Counted from the first letter of the stretch, positions 35,801-50,700 are shown. The stretch: 64,000 nucleotides of DNA from Pithys albifrons albifrons (GCF_047495875.1 NC_092462.1:35968523-36032522); one strand, 5' to 3'. Translations and numbers: made by a program. Notes: generated from the letters alone by a model not told the origin.

Positions 35801-38800
35801 TATATAAAATGTAGAGTTAATCTTGATAATAGTTCTTTTTCCTTCACAAAAAAACTTATCTCTTTGAAGCACTGTTATTAGAAGATATATGTAATTCTCT
35901 CCTTATTTATTCCATTTATTAATATATTGGAATGTTGATACCGCATGTTGTACTGTTAAAGAATTATACAAGTGTAAGAGTAGTAAATGGTTCATCAATT
36001 CCTGAAAATCCAAATTGACTGTTCCCTTTTAAACCAAGGAATCTAGTATAATAACTAGTCACTGTTTCTTCTAAATAATATTTCAGCAGGAAGAAACTTT
36101 ACTAAGTCTATGGGCATTCTTTTAGTTTAGAAAAAGGAATTTAAAATAATCCAGTAATATTTAAGTCTAGATTATTCTCTGATACAAGACCAAAACATAG
36201 TAGAACACATGAGCTAGCAACGTTTCACTGAAATATTTGTGCCCTTTGCTCATTGTGACTCATGACCACTCACCCACTATGACACTCAAACACAGGAGAA
36301 CAAATATGTGGAGGAGAGCATCATTGCTTTCTCTCAGTGGACATCACTTGTCACATCCCTTTTACCCCAGGAGCCCCATTAATAACTCAAGTTTAAAATA
36401 ATTCAACTATAAGATTGAAAACTCGATAGATGTCTTTTATTGCCTTACTACTTTCAGCCAGCCTGTTGCAAAGCAAAATTGCTAGCTTGATGCAATAAAC
36501 CATTTAACAGCTGTGCCTCCAAGGTGCAGTCAGGGCTGGTGCTAAATGCTGTACAGAATGGCTAAAATGCCACACTCCTTCCCGTAAAGGGCACAAGTCT
36601 TCAATTCCTTTTTCTCCACTAACAAAATTTTGCTGAGTTATTTATAGCAACATGCAAATAATCATGCTCTTGTTTTGCCCAAAACACTAATATTTTGCAT
36701 ATTTTAATACTTTCTATGTATTGCGATTTTGTCCAAACTAATACATCAATACAAGCAAGATACACTGCACATACTGACACATCCCTGAATATCAAGTAAC
36801 AAATTAAATAAAAAAACCCAACTCATCCTTCTCCTCAGATGTGATATTCATTACTTGAAATTACATAATTGCCAAGTTCAGGTCCAGATTTTATCTGGGT
36901 CAGATTCATTTGATCTAAAAATACAACTCCATTCCCTGACAGCATTTCAACTAGTGCAGCTATTCCCTTAAGCCCATAAAATAAGAATAATATCAGCACC
37001 AAAGACGTTAAAATTTGAACAGAGAAATGGAACATTGAAAAGTTCTAAGTTGCTTGGGTTTGAGTTATAAATTCTACAAATGTAATTCCAAGTGCTTACT
37101 TTACAGCAATGTTACTGTAGTGGATATCTCTCCTTAAAAATAGAGTCAGCTTTCATTCAGCTTTAGGGGGAACATTAATGCTGTAATTTCTTACCACTTT
37201 GCAGCTTTGAAGGATGACAGAAATGAAATACAGAGGCAATTATTTTAGTTTCTACTTGAATACCAGGTTTCTTTTATGTGCATTTTAACAATTCCAGTCT
37301 GATATATCCAGAAATTTCTTCTCAACTCTTTTTATATTTCCAATGCTAACCCCACACTTCTTGGCAATTGCTTTTTTTGTGCAATACATATTGCTTACGT
37401 ATTCTGGTGAAGAAGGTACCTACTAAAGTCTCAATTTGCCTCTCCTCCATATAAGCTCCAAATTTCCCATTTCATTCTGTTCTTTTTTTGCCCATTCCAA
37501 CATTAGGAGTCGCTCTACATCACAGTAAGAGAGTTTTTTGGTGATGAGAGCACATGCCTCAGACACTGCAAATGTGGGTGCCCTTTCTCTCCACCAGCGT
37601 TTCTCTTCCCTGGGGTGAATTCCTACTTACCCATTTGTGAAAGGGTAAAACAGATGGGAAATGCTACTTACGGAGACCGTAAAACGTAGATGTGGTAACA
37701 GGAAAGTGTTCGGATAACCCAGCCAATTAAAACCCATCAGTCAGAAGTCAGCTATACCATAATACCCTGCCTGAGGGAGTGCATGATTCCACTTCTCCCA
37801 GAAGTGTTGCCTTCAAAGATCTAGATTTCTGCCACAGTCTTCTCTCACAGTATTTTTCAACTTTTATACTGTGTAATTTGCACAGGTGATAGGTGTTAAA
37901 ATGCCCATTGCAAAGGAAGGCAGACTGGCAACAAGCTCCATTTTATGAAATAAATAAACATCAAGGGTTTCCAACCTTTTTATCTTAAAATCATTACCTG
38001 AACCAACAGCATTTGCTCAAAGTGGAAGAATAGTTGGATTCGAGCTATTGGGAATAAAATAAAAAAAAATTACAAAGTCCACTCATATTGTAGGCCCTCA
38101 GTCCTGTGTTCACAAAAATAATCATGACTATCAAATATTTTTTCTGCTTCTTCTGTCAAGCCACAATAGCAATAGCTGCTCAAACCAGAAGGAAAAAAAA
38201 ATCACATCTAGACATATCATTACTATAGTGGTTCCATTTCAGTTTAATGGATCCAGGAATGTACATGAAAAATTTTATGGCATTAATTCAATCAAAAAAC
38301 AAAACATTGGAATTTTTTTTTAATTTGGAAGCCTTTGCATTGCAGTTGAATGAAGCCTAGATTTGAGAGCTTATTTTCCCATGTCTTGTAAGGCAAGAAT
38401 AATTTTCAAGCTACATGATCTTCCTTTGATATAAGGTGGAAGGGTGTATACATAGGTTCTTTACCATATGATACAAGAAAAGTCAGCTCCAGAACTGACC
38501 AAAATCTTTTCCACACTTAGCTCCTATTTCTCTGCATAGGATGCTACTTTTTCGCTACTGGTAAGGAGCTGTAGCTGAGGTGATGAAGAAAAGCATTCTT
38601 GATAAATGTCAGTCTCTGTATATTGTCTATAATTTCCTTTCTAAATTGCCCCAGTGCTTTAATCTTACCACACCATGTAGGAAATAATTCAGTGACAGAT
38701 ACCACAGACACCCCAAGAAGAAAGAGAAACATTTGAAGGTCTGCTACGTCAATGACTTTTACATCAAAAAGTGACCAGTTCTCCTGTCCCATTTTCACAC

Positions 38801-39427
38801 ATTTTGTTGCTTTCCATAACTTGCTTCTCAGCTTATTCATTATCAGCTTTACTTGGTGTTCTTTTGATGTGTTACCACAGTTCTTTAGCTTCTTATTAGC
38901 TCCTTTAAAAACTACAGGCCATAACCTCTAGAAATATCGCTGTTCCAACTGCCCACCCCCTCTTCTTGCTAGAGTTATTTACATTTTAATAGCATCTTTA
39001 CAAAATGATAAGCAGTAGTTGAAGTTTAGATGTGTTTGTACATAACTTCAAGGTGGAGAGGATGGGAAAAAAGAGAAGAGTGTCTGCTTAGTCACCAACA
39101 ATCTGCTGAAATCAATCTGGTAGAAATATACACCTCTTCCTGAAGGAACTTTACAGAACGAAACATCATTTATGCATGTGCCAAACACAGATCTACTTTG
39201 TTCTCCTCTGGAAGGTATGAAAAGCTTTTGGCCCAAGCATTGCATGAAATAGAGTAAATAGGTTAAGCACAAGGTCTAGAGGTCATTCTGAACAATGACA
39301 CTCGCACTATTACTTTTAGTGTCAAAGTTGATCAAAGAGAAAGGTCAAGCAGGAACAAGACAGCACAAATCTTTCTATTCTTCACTGAGGTGAATATAGA
39401 TATGTCAATGCCCACACTTTGCTTTAG
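32867..39427. other. AT-rich non-coding DNA with no identified gene
   Basis: No exon, RNA gene or repeat family was recognised. An octamer-like ATGCAAAT lies at about 36653-36660 in a stretch (36440-36770) that could be a conserved element. A block at about 37500-37760 has a somewhat higher GC content than its surroundings but matches nothing I know. Poly(T) and poly(A) runs of 10-12 nt are scattered. Confidence 0.5.
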
Positions 39428-39962
39428 CCAGATGGAAGGCCCTCCCTCTGCTCTTGTGTGAGACCCCACCTGGATACCCCATTCAGCTCTGGGGTCCCCA
39501 GCACAGGAAGGACATAGACCTGTTGGAGACAGTCCAGAGGAGACCACCAAGATGATTAGAGGGATGGAGCACCTCTCTATGAGGAGAGACTGAGAGAATT
39601 GGGATTGTTCAGCCTGGAGAAGAGAAGGGTTAGTGGTGACCCCATTGCAGCCTTCAAGTACCTAAAGGGGGTCTACAAGAAAGATGGAGGGACTTTTTAC
39701 AAGAGTATGTAGTTACAGGACAAAGGGCAATGGCTTTAAAATGAAGGAGGGCAGGTTTAGATTAGATATTACAAATAAATATTCAAGTGTGAGGATGAGG
39801 AGGCACTGGAACAGTCTCCAGAGTGGTTGCTCCATGCCTTGAAAACATTGAAGATCAAGCTGGATGGAGTTTTGAGCAATCTGGTCTAGTGAAAATTGTT
39901 CCTGCCCATGGCAAGGGGGTTGAAAGCAGATGATCTTTAAGGTCCCTACCAACCCAAACTAT
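39428..39962 (+). mobile_element. CR1 LINE 3' region
   Basis: Clear CR1 blocks occur in order: 'gagaccccacctggata', 'ctctggggtccccagcacag', 'ctgagagaattgggattgtt', 'cagcctggagaagagaaggg', 'ttagattagatattac', 'aggcactggaaca', 'ctggtctagtg' and 'ggtccctaccaacccaaact'. The last octamer repeats are lost. Stops break every frame, so the copy is dead. Confidence 0.95.
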
Positions 39963-42900
39963 GACTGAGCACTGCCTTCTTCATTGCTTCATTGCTTCCC
40001 CAGTTACTAGTGCCCAGTCTGAAAAGCTGGAAATAGAATCTCCAATACCCTTGTGTCATTTATTTAATAAGGTATTGTTGTGTTGTCTTATAGGAGTTAA
40101 GAAATGGTGAGGGTGAGGGAGTTAAAAGGAGTGGTGAGAGTGGATAAAAGTAGGTTGGGGTTTGTTCATTTTAACAGAGTGATAAAATTTTCTTCATCAA
40201 CAGAAAGAAAACATGGTCACATTAACATCATCTTTCTAACCAGTTGGTTCAGCTGCGGTGACACAGCCCTTCTTGTTTAACAGAGAGAAGTACAAGGCTG
40301 GCAGCACATTTATGAATTTAGAATAGGGCTCTTGAATGTGCAAAAAGCTTCCACTTTACGAACATCTGAATATTCTTATCCCATAACTTTAATTGTTCTG
40401 TTTTATTTTCCATTCTCCCTACTCTTTTTCACTTACACCCTCTACTCAGTGCCATACAGGGCCTCCATCAGTGTGGTGTCTGCAGTTTCATTCTGTTTCC
40501 CTACTCTTACTGCTGAATAGAACTGTGCTGTTATCTCAATTCTGACTTGTTAATTCACTAACTCATTGTCTTTTACTCCTCATTGCCTTTCTCTTTTTTT
40601 TTCCAGGCTATTAAAATTAGATTTATTTTTTGTTGATTTCCTGGGTTTGTTTGCTCTGTAGAGTTTATCAGCTCCAATCTTTTTTCCTCTCAGTATTTCT
40701 CCAATCCCATATTACAGATTTCTATCCACTTTTCCATCTTCTACCTAAACAATTTCTGACAATAATATTATATGTATTTCTACAGACTTGTTATGTGCCC
40801 GACTCATTCCTTTGAAATGCTGACTAGTGGTTGCTACTCCCTCAATTTCCACTCTTTTTAAGACAGCTGAACATTTGTAGCAGGGCAAGTCTGAGTTTTT
40901 TAAGCAAGTCTTCATCAGTTCCAAATTTTATCTTAGTAAGTGTATATCCATTATCTGAGAATTGCCTGAGTGGTCTGGTTCTGATTTTTTCTTTTTTTTT
41001 TTTTTTTGTTTCTCTTTTTCCCTCCCCTCTATTATTTGGACAAATTTATAATTTAGGTTTCATAAATGAAATTTTCTCCAACCTACTGCCACATTAGCTG
41101 TACTACCTGTTCTAGCTCTTTTACTTTGGGGCAGCTGAAATTTTCTGTACCTCCTGGAAAGCTTTTCCTATTACTGTGGCAGTACCAGAAGACATGACTT
41201 CATTATGTCAACACTGTACAGACAAATTAGTAGACAATTCTGGCCCTGTAAACTTATTCTCCAGATAGACAAGAGCACAAAGAAAAGCATGGACTCTGCT
41301 TGGTAAGAAAATCCAGTTGTACCCAGCAAGTGATACAAGATGCTTAGTCCAGGGACATTTTTAGATGGGGTAGGAATTGCCTGACTGATGGCAGGGCAAA
41401 GAATAGCAAAGGAAATGATCAGCAGTTCATTTGGTGCAAAGAGTGTGAATCAGGAGACTGGTCAGAATAGAAAGTGCAGAAAGAAAGCTTGAGCGGTTTT
41501 GCTGTGGCTCATAAGCAGAAACAGATTAGAGTGGAAAAAAACAGCTGTGTGAGAATCTTTTGCTGTCATAGACAATTTCCTACTTCTCAGTTGAAGGTAC
41601 AGGGATAACAGCTGTAGCTGGATATCATGTCTCCCTCTTCAGATCACACTGAAAGCAGAGAGAATGAAGCAGGAAAAATCAGGTGCTGCTTTGGCTTCGC
41701 AACCAATATTGGCCTCTGTCAGAGGCAGAGTATCAGTGTAGCTGGATCTCTAAGTTTTACTTTCCTGTGTTATGAAAAAAGTAGTTCAGAAGACATGTCT
41801 CCCCAATATCCCATTTTCTTATTCTTCCTTCTTTCTCCTCTCCTTAATAAATCAAGAAATAGGGAACCACACTGTATTTGAGATTCCTCAAAAAATATGT
41901 TTGACAAGACAGCTTGTTTGAAAAGATAAGCTGATCTAGATAAGAGAATTCTTCTGGAAGATTTACTCCAGATAAGAGAAACCTTGTAGTAAAACACCAG
42001 TCTGACATGCAATAAATTAAATAGGTTAAAAAGTAGTTTAGCATTGTCTCCCAGTGAAGTTAAGCTTATTTCCTTCTACCACTATGTCATAAAAGGGTGA
42101 AATGAAATCACCACATATCTTTTACTTTGAATATGTTGCTTTCTGTCACTGATCGTTAAAATAATGTTCAGAAATTAAAGAAACTTTATTTTTTACAGAA
42201 AAAGACAATCTTCTTTCAATAACTCAGAAATAGTTTTGAAATTCAAGCTTGTACCCTAGAGCTACCATTTAACATGTGCTAAGTAAATAAGATCATACTA
42301 AGTTGAAGAACTTTGCATGTTCTTTGAAGCATTAAGGTTATTGGTACATATCAGGAAGACTAAAATATAAAATTGAATCCCATACATTAAACTGGATGTT
42401 TGTATTTTACATATGGTTTATGTAGAGAAGAGAATACCTACATCTGTGAAAAAAAATGAAGTGTTTTTAAAGATAACAAGAGGTCTTTTCTCTAAGTAAT
42501 ATTCTGTAAGGGTCCCTGCAGAACTCATTCACAATATCCTTTCAGACACACATATCCTAATGTATATACCTGGTGAATTACAGAAGCAGTCCAGCAATGC
42601 CCAGCACGCTGGAGAGAGGATGTTGGGTCCAGTAAATCACTGTTTTGACACACAATGGCAAGGATTTTTCTTTGCAATACCTAAACTACTTCAAAATTAA
42701 ATTCTCCTTCATAGCCTTTCTTGTTCAAACCTAAAAGCTAAATTTTTCCTAATGTTTTGGTGACAAGTGTTTGTCAAGGGATCTGAAAGTTTTCTCAAAG
42801 TGAAATTATTTTAACTTCATTTAGAAAACTTTTTGTACTATTTCCAGTTTGTAAAATGAATATACAACTTTAAATACTATCTTTAAATTTTCATTTCTGG

Positions 42901-43795
42901 TAGGAGATATAAAAAAAAATTAGTTCAATGATTGCAACTACATTTTTCCTTAAAAATAATTTAAAAAAAAAGAATCAAGCAGTTACTCATTTCCCCCTTA
43001 AATTCATCTATCCAACTCTAACATGGACATATTTCCTACCTGCAGGATTTGTTCACATTTTGAAAAGGTGTCAACACTCTGGAATGAAAACAACACTAAA
43101 ACACTGTTATGATCATGAAAGCTGTCAACTACAAATCTCCACTTAAAATCAACTTTTGAAGCAACATCAGAGTTCATTTACAGACAACTTATTGAAAAAG
43201 GACCTCTATCAAAATTGTTTGTGAAAGTAATGCCTAAGTATTTGTAAGTAACAGAATAGCTCTGAAGCCTGAAATTACTGTTTTAACATGTTCATAGATT
43301 TAAGTATTTAAGCATTTAGGAAGTAGAATTTCCATTCTTCATTGCCTGAATCAACTAATTTATGATACAAGAGTTTTGTAGTCTTACTATATTTGAAGAC
43401 ACAATGTATGTTTAAATCATACATTACAGAAGTGTGATTTCCTTCTTAGGACAACAAAGTAAGGAGAAACGCTGATTTTTTTTTTTTTCTAGACTTTGAA
43501 TTGCTTATACTCTTACCCTCTTGGCCAAAGAACACTGTAGCCAGATCTCTCAGACACAGGCTGCTCACGTTTGAAAGTCATAACTTACTCATTTGCTTTT
43601 GAATACTCCAGGAAGTTCAGGAAGAATGAACATCCTTCATACATCTGGATTTTCTTAAGGATCAGATAACAGTTAAAGCAAGCAGTGTGAAGATTATTTA
43701 TTTATTTTAAAATAAATAGGATCTCACTTTTTTTCAGAAAAGTCATTGTTGAAAAAATAATAAATGAGTGAAATAAATAATTAATATTTGAAATG
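39963..43795. other. AT-rich non-coding DNA, nothing recognised
   Basis: A pyrimidine-rich plus strand between about 40380 and 41040, with a poly(T) run near 40990, gives three open frames rich in Phe, Leu and Ser. Their composition reflects the pyrimidine bias and not a membrane protein. Nothing else was recognised. Confidence 0.5.
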
Positions 43796-43868
43796 ATAGA
43801 TAGATAGGTAGATAGATGAATAATTAATTTAAAAAACCCTAAAAAGTATATATATATATATATATATA
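43796..43868. repeat. (GATA)n and (TA)n microsatellites
   Basis: Imperfect GATA units at about 43796-43818 are followed by a spacer and a (TA)n run at about 43847-43868. Confidence 0.9.
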
Positions 43869-44634
43869 GGCAAGAAACCAAAAAGCTACACAAGAAATCC
43901 TGCTCATGTTTCATTATCATGTACATATCTTTAGTTTCCTACACACACGCAGTCCTTGCTGACTTTTTTCCTGTCTTTTTTTTCTCCCTTCAAAATTGAC
44001 TAATTAAAAAAAAAATCTTATTTTTGTTTACTCCAAATCTTGGCCCCATGACTAAAACAAAATGTTATTTACAAAGATATATTGCAACAGACATGTTGCC
44101 TTCTGTTCAATTCACTGATACTACTGACATTACACCATAGTATCACTTGTGGTGAATAGCTTTAAGAAACAGTAAAATTACTATAAAACCATCAACACTA
44201 GCATTTATGTCCATTTTCCTCACCTGTTAAGTGACTGTTATTCAAGCTTCTAAAAAACCAAGTGTCAAGTCATGAAACATTAGTTGCTAAGCATTAGGCT
44301 GTAGAAAGAGTTTCTCTTTTCTGAATTTTAACCAAAGTATTTACCATGGTGTTATCCATGTAAAACAGCCTCTCTGCGTGGAGGAGGGTTGACTGTGAAC
44401 CACACCTCTCAAGCACAGAGACTTCAGGAACAAGTACCAGACTAAAATACATGAATGGAAATTGGTTGGAGCAGCACTGAATAAGGTCTGATCTGATTCC
44501 ACAGGTATTTTCAAACTCTCTAAAAGCTAACATCTGAAGAACAGTACATAAAACAGTCAAGTCATAAAATCCCTTTACATAAGTCATACTCCAGAAAATC
44601 CCTACACTGCTTTTATGTCTTATCCCAAGCTATA
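43869..44634. other. Non-coding spacer, nothing recognised
   Basis: The minus-strand open frame at 44294-44587 (97 codons) shows no recognisable domain. No repeat was identified. Confidence 0.5.
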
Positions 44635-44702
44635 CAGAATCATAGAACAGAACTACACAATCATGTTCAGGTACAACCCTTTCAGCTTTGAAAGATCAGA
44701 CT
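44635..44702 (-). mobile_element. CR1 3' terminus fragment, antisense
   Basis: 'cagaatcatagaacagaact' followed by 'catgttcaggtacaaccctt' and 'gaaagatcaga' matches the reverse complement of the CR1 3' terminus. Only about 70 bp are present. Confidence 0.65.
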
Positions 44703-47700
44703 GGGGTTTTTTACCTAGACAGGTTTATTGAAAGATTAATGTAAGATCTCTGCAACTTACACTATCATTACACTGATTGCTAATGGTGAGCAACTTTTAA
44801 GGTCAGATGATCAGTCTGCCCTTGGGGAAACTGGATTCACGGTTCCTTTGTTGTGTGCTCCTTCTAGATGCCTGCAGGCTAGTCTCACAGTAAAGAAAAG
44901 TGTTCTACACCTGTCAATAGGTGCATGCCAAAGTGGGGCAAGTTTCCACTTTAAACACCCTCTTGTGTTGTCTGAACACAGACTCATATTTCTCAATCAT
45001 ATCTAACGGGCTGTTAGGGGTCCACTAGTTCCTGTCATAAATGAAAACTAGAAGCAATGTCTGAACTCCTCTGAAAGCCAGTTGACCAGAAAACACAAGC
45101 CCTCTGATGGGATCCATTCATTGCCAACCATTAACTGTTCTCTGGTACTGGGCCAATTTACATTTATAACTTGTTTAGGATCACTGACAACTCGGCATTT
45201 CTTTCATACTTACCTGATGTAAATAGTCCACGACCAATCACCTCCTGTATTTGTGTCTAGAGATGACTTAAGAAAAGACACATCACAGATGTATCCCACA
45301 GGTCTCTCTAGACAGAAGCTCTCACTCAGCCAATTGCAAGGCTCTCTGTTCTCTCTGTTTCACTCTGCCCTTGGGACTAGAACAGAGGCTGAAATACTTC
45401 CCAGTGTGTTAGTACTTCAATGATGTCTACTTTGAGATTCTGGTCTTTTTACTTATGTTCAGCTTCACTTGTTCATTTCACCTCCCTGCTCAATACCTTG
45501 GAGTTTAATTAAGATCAATAGTAAATGATATAGCATGTTGCTGTTCTTTTACAGAAGATAAGTTGAAAAGTTTGAGAAAAATCCATGGAAATTAAAAAGG
45601 AGCTTGTTCCTTGCTTCAGTTGTCTTGTTTTGACAGTACCTCCAGCACTTGCAGGTTTAATTTCTCTTTCAAGCTAGAGGCATAAAGCAAAATGCCAAAG
45701 AGAAATATTTTGTCCAGACTCAGCTAGCAATTTTGAGGTAATTACAGTGCTGAATGTTCAGCCTGAAGTTTTCCAGGCAATTAGAGGTTTAGGTTAGCTG
45801 CCTTTCTTTCATAAGTATTTCAATTCCAACTCATCTCTGTTAAAATAACCCCACAAACACATGGAGAACATTCCCTGGGTCAGAGTAAACAGATTTTCAT
45901 CATATAGCCTAGTACATCTATAACTTTCCTAGAAATCTAGGTAAATAAACCAAATCAGTTCCTCTGACTTAGAGAAGGGCTCCCTGTGATAAAGCATGGC
46001 ATTGAAGTATTTCAGAGGCCATAGAAATCAGTTATTCTATTTCTTATTTTAGAATGTGACATTAGCATCAGAGAGGCAGTAACAGTTCATCTTATTAGGT
46101 GCTTCTACATTAACAACTGGCCTGGAAGGGCCAAGTTTAATTTCTTTCTGATGTGTTACTGCCCTAGGCTGCACCAGGTCACTGTTAACCAGCAGTCAGG
46201 TTTGCCTGAGGTCACAGACAGCAGTGCACCAAGAGAGCAGCCTCGGGAGAACCTGGCACACCCTGCCACACAGAGTGCACTGAATGGGAACCCAGTGCCT
46301 GGTTTCAGACTTATCAAATGCAGCACCTCACTAATGTGTCCCAGTGCATACTGCATGAATCCAGGTACAAAACCAGGCAAATCTGTTCCCAAAAAGACCC
46401 TTTCCAAAGCACCGAACCCGTCAAGTATGCACTTACTATGCTTGCTAGAGTGAGATCAACAATATAAGAATATTAACTTCTAGTCTCCATGCTGATACTT
46501 TCGTTTTCCATGCATATAGTAAGGATCCTATGCATCTGTTATGCATACACAGATATAAGTCACCTTCCACATACTCAGACTTTAGCAATGTATCCGTGTA
46601 GAGCAACAGGTAGAATATACGCAGATCAGGGCAGCACAGCAAATCACATATTTTTTTTCTTTTATACAATATCATTCATTCAGCCAAAGTCCCTCACTCA
46701 ACCAAAATGAACAGCACTGGTAGGTTTTGAGCTCATTCAAATAAATGCTTTAAATAACACTGAAATAAACATTTTCAACTGCAAGCATTTTGTATGTTTG
46801 GAAAAACAACAACTAAATATTTCAAATATTACAGTTATTCAGGACTTAAAGCAAATCAGCTAAGCAGACACAAACTTTCACACTGCTTCAGAAAACTTAA
46901 ATGTACTCCTCAACCTTTTAAAATAACTGTTAAAAATTGTACCTACACCTATATGAGAAAAACGTCAAAAAGTGTATGGCTCACATACACCAGCATAAAT
47001 ACATATATGTTATCAAGACTACACATATAGCCTTGAATAGATAGACTCAGACCAGAAATTTTAGAAATCCAATTATATATGGCAAACCAATAGAAATATT
47101 AGCAAACTTCAGCAACTGCCTTTTTAATACTTATCTTGAACCCAAAAAAGTATCTTTACCATTAACTACAGTAAAATCTCCACTTTAGCTAATGCTTAAT
47201 TCTGGAGTGCTATTTATCACTTTCATATAACACTTACAGCAAGGAATATTGCTTAAAGAATTAATTTTTGCATTTTGTCAAAATACTGAACTCGCTATCA
47301 AAGTATCACCACCATGACCAGTAGAGGATGCTAAAAAAAGCCAGCAGTGCAGCAGTTACCCAGTTCTAAGTCTCATTTTATCAAATTAAGAGCCTAGTGT
47401 TACACCACTGTTTTAATGAGCACTTTAACATCTTACATTAATGGCATCTTTTCAACTCTCTGAAGAAACAATAATATATTATGGATTCATAATCAAGAAA
47501 TGTATTGTGACTACAAATTCTATTTCATATCTCTCTCTGCATATAATTAAGATTCAAATTCCCTGCACTGTATTTGAGCTACAAGCAACCCTCCCAGGGT
47601 TTTTAAATGAGATTTAATGATCGCTCCATATGGGGATTCTGAATACTAACATTATCAATAAAAATGGTTCTATAAAATATGCCATCTCCACAGATCTATT

Positions 47701-50700
47701 TTTCATAGTATAATGTTATTGTTATCATTGTGAAGAGCTGTATCATCCTATGGGCAGAGGTAGATAGGATAGTATTCATTAAAACAAGCAATCATATTGA
47801 AAACAGAATTGCAAAGCTCATTAATATTTCCTGCTCTAATATACCACATCTGCTGGAGTCCAGCAGATTTTTTCTTGTTTACTTTTTTTAAAACCTTCAC
47901 CACAGGGGATGCATACGAACATCCAAGTAACATTTGCATAGCACTCTAGCCTGCCCACACTCCAGGACAGCTATTGCCTTTCCACCTGCTGGCATATCAC
48001 CCACAAGAACTGATCCCTATAGCAGTAACACCTGAGGAGCACCCACAGCTCTTATTGCTGTCACTTTAGTAACACTGCTCCTCTTCCCAAAAAAAATAAA
48101 AAAGCCCAACACACAAACAAAACCCCAAACTCATTTCACAATGGCTATAACACCACAGGCTAGCTGAATACTCTTGATTATTCACCATATACCAACACTG
48201 TATTGCTTTCAGTCTTCACTTGACAAAATACAACAAATTGTTTTAAGTGAGAACTTGTGAAAATAAAGAATGGATGTACATTGGAAAAAATTTAATTCAC
48301 AATTATATTTATAACAATTCAGATCTAACTTTGGTCCTGCTCTGATCCTTCAAGAGGCAGCCAACGCAGTCCTGGGCAGAGCTGTCACCTGGAGGGCCCC
48401 AGGAAGGCTGGGGGAAGGGGACAAAGGGAACCTTATGTCAAAGGGCAATGCAAGGCCTGTAACCAGGAAAGGAAGAGCAAGGCAAGTCAGGCACCATCTC
48501 TTTGGGGAGTAGCTCTGTGGAGAAGTCCCTGGAGGCTGCCAAAACATTCAAATCCCCTGGAAATACCCAGGCAGTGGGGTTTACTGACCACCTTGGGCTT
48601 CTCCAGTCATCCCTACCTACATGTACACCCCACTCAGACTTCAGGACTCACCAGCCCAGGAACTCTGGCCTTGGCAAAGGTTGCTGCACAACTCCTGCTG
48701 CACCAGCCCTCCTTGTAGCAAGAGTCTGCAGGCATCCCAGACCCCGAGGGCCTCATGTCTGTCCTCACACTGCACATAGCCATGAGTTCTGTAACCTTGC
48801 TCAAGACTAAAATCAAATCTGTACAAAATTCATAATGGGGAGAGGACTATCAGAGACCTCTATAATTCTGATTTCATGATCAACATACTTCCTCCTTCTT
48901 TCCCTCAAAATGATTTAGAACAGAATTGAGTAGCACGAGTAAGATTTTTACTAGCCTGGTGCTTTGCATTTTATCATCAAGACCAAAACTGATACAATTA
49001 ATGTTTGATAATAAAACAGCATCCAAAATGATCTTTCTAAAACATAAGGAAAAGAGAAGTATGTTACTTTGAACAAAGCATATTCTCATGTATTTGAGGT
49101 ATTACAGAGCTTGCCCTTCAAAGAGTAGTTTACAGAAAATATATTGGAAAACACAGTTTAAAAACAATGAGTCAAATAAAATATGCAAGCATACAGTATA
49201 AATAAGGCTTCACTAGAAAAGGAAATTTTTCCCTGAAAGCACACTGTTGACAAAGAATTAAATTGTTTTCCTTAGAAACTCTGCAACTCCAAAAAATAAT
49301 TTTGCTTTTTTGCAACACTTTCCTCATTAGCTTCTATATACTGGCTATCTAACGCATTTTTAAAAATAGAAAAGGTATAAAAATATAAAAAACCGGGTTT
49401 TCTTCTGAGGGCACTTGCATCCAAACAGGAGTTCAACTTCCACATAATCCAAATTGAAGTGTAGTGAATGCAAGGTCTCACAAAAATCAATAGTCAGTCA
49501 CCACAATGCTTGGCTTTATATTGGGCAGAATGCAATACGAGCTGGGCGAAAGCAATGACTCGCAAGCTTGCAGGAATATTTGTGTAGGTCAGATATTAGT
49601 TCAGAACAGACTTTGTGAACTTGAGCATATTAAATAAAAGTAATATTGCTTTGACTAAACCCGTACATCTAAGTGCTTTAGATGTATTAGAAAGCATTCT
49701 TCATTTAAAAGGTGAAGTTCTTAAGATTTGTCTTCACACTCTGTATTACACTAAAATTAACATATACATCTTTGAATTATTTTTCCTCATTAGCAAAGGC
49801 ATAGAAGCACTTTTCTGCTTCATCTTTTTCCAGAAAAGTTCTTGACAAAGGGATCTCAAATCCCAATAAAATATTTTACAGCATTTGAAAGAGAGAATAC
49901 AATTTTAAAGATCCAGTCCAGAGAACAATGTTGAGAGTCATAATGATTGTTCTTTTATTCCCCTCCAACAGTGATCTTCAGTTTTCAATACCAAAACATA
50001 CATAAACTCCAGACTGTACTCTGTCTGCTCAGTAGGGTGCAGTCTCCAGTAGTGGGGTAAATAGAAGCAGACACTTAACTAGGATTCAAAGTGGTGACAA
50101 GAAGATCTGCATAGTTACACTGATGCCAGTCTCCATGGTACTCAGAATTATTAATACTCCCTGCAGGGGAGGGAGGGTGCAACTTCAGTGAAAAATTAAT
50201 GTCATTTACAAAGTCTGCATTACACAATATCTTGTTTCCAGCAAAGAAGGAGCAAGCAAAGCGTGCACAGTCTTGAGAAAAAAAAAAGGCTTTCCAATTT
50301 TTGTCATAATTTTTCTTCCCCCTGGTATTTTACTTGGCTTTTCTGTCCATGACAATTGGCTGAAAGTTATCTTTTGTGATTAAAATCACTAATATATCAA
50401 AAAAGAGATGTTATAGCTACAACCAGTAAAATTACTGTATATATTTTTCATTTAGAATACTCTTTCTGATACAAAGGATAATAAAAATAATTTTGTGTTC
50501 CCCACAGTGGATGAAAGGGGGCTTAGTTACAGAAACTGATATATGTAGCATTTGTTACACAAAAATTTACAAGTGTTCCCTTAAACAGTAACATGATAAT
50601 TTTCTGTAAAACTCATGTCAAGCAGATCATGTAAATTCAAGACCATTTCTACTAATGAAGACTAAAAGAGGCCTCCTGGATCACAAACATAATTTCTGTC

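Noticed and set aside
40332..41097. Series of Phe/Leu/Ser-rich frames resembling membrane proteins
   Set aside because: The plus strand is pyrimidine-rich here, which gives hydrophobic codons by composition; there are many stops between the frames and no family match.
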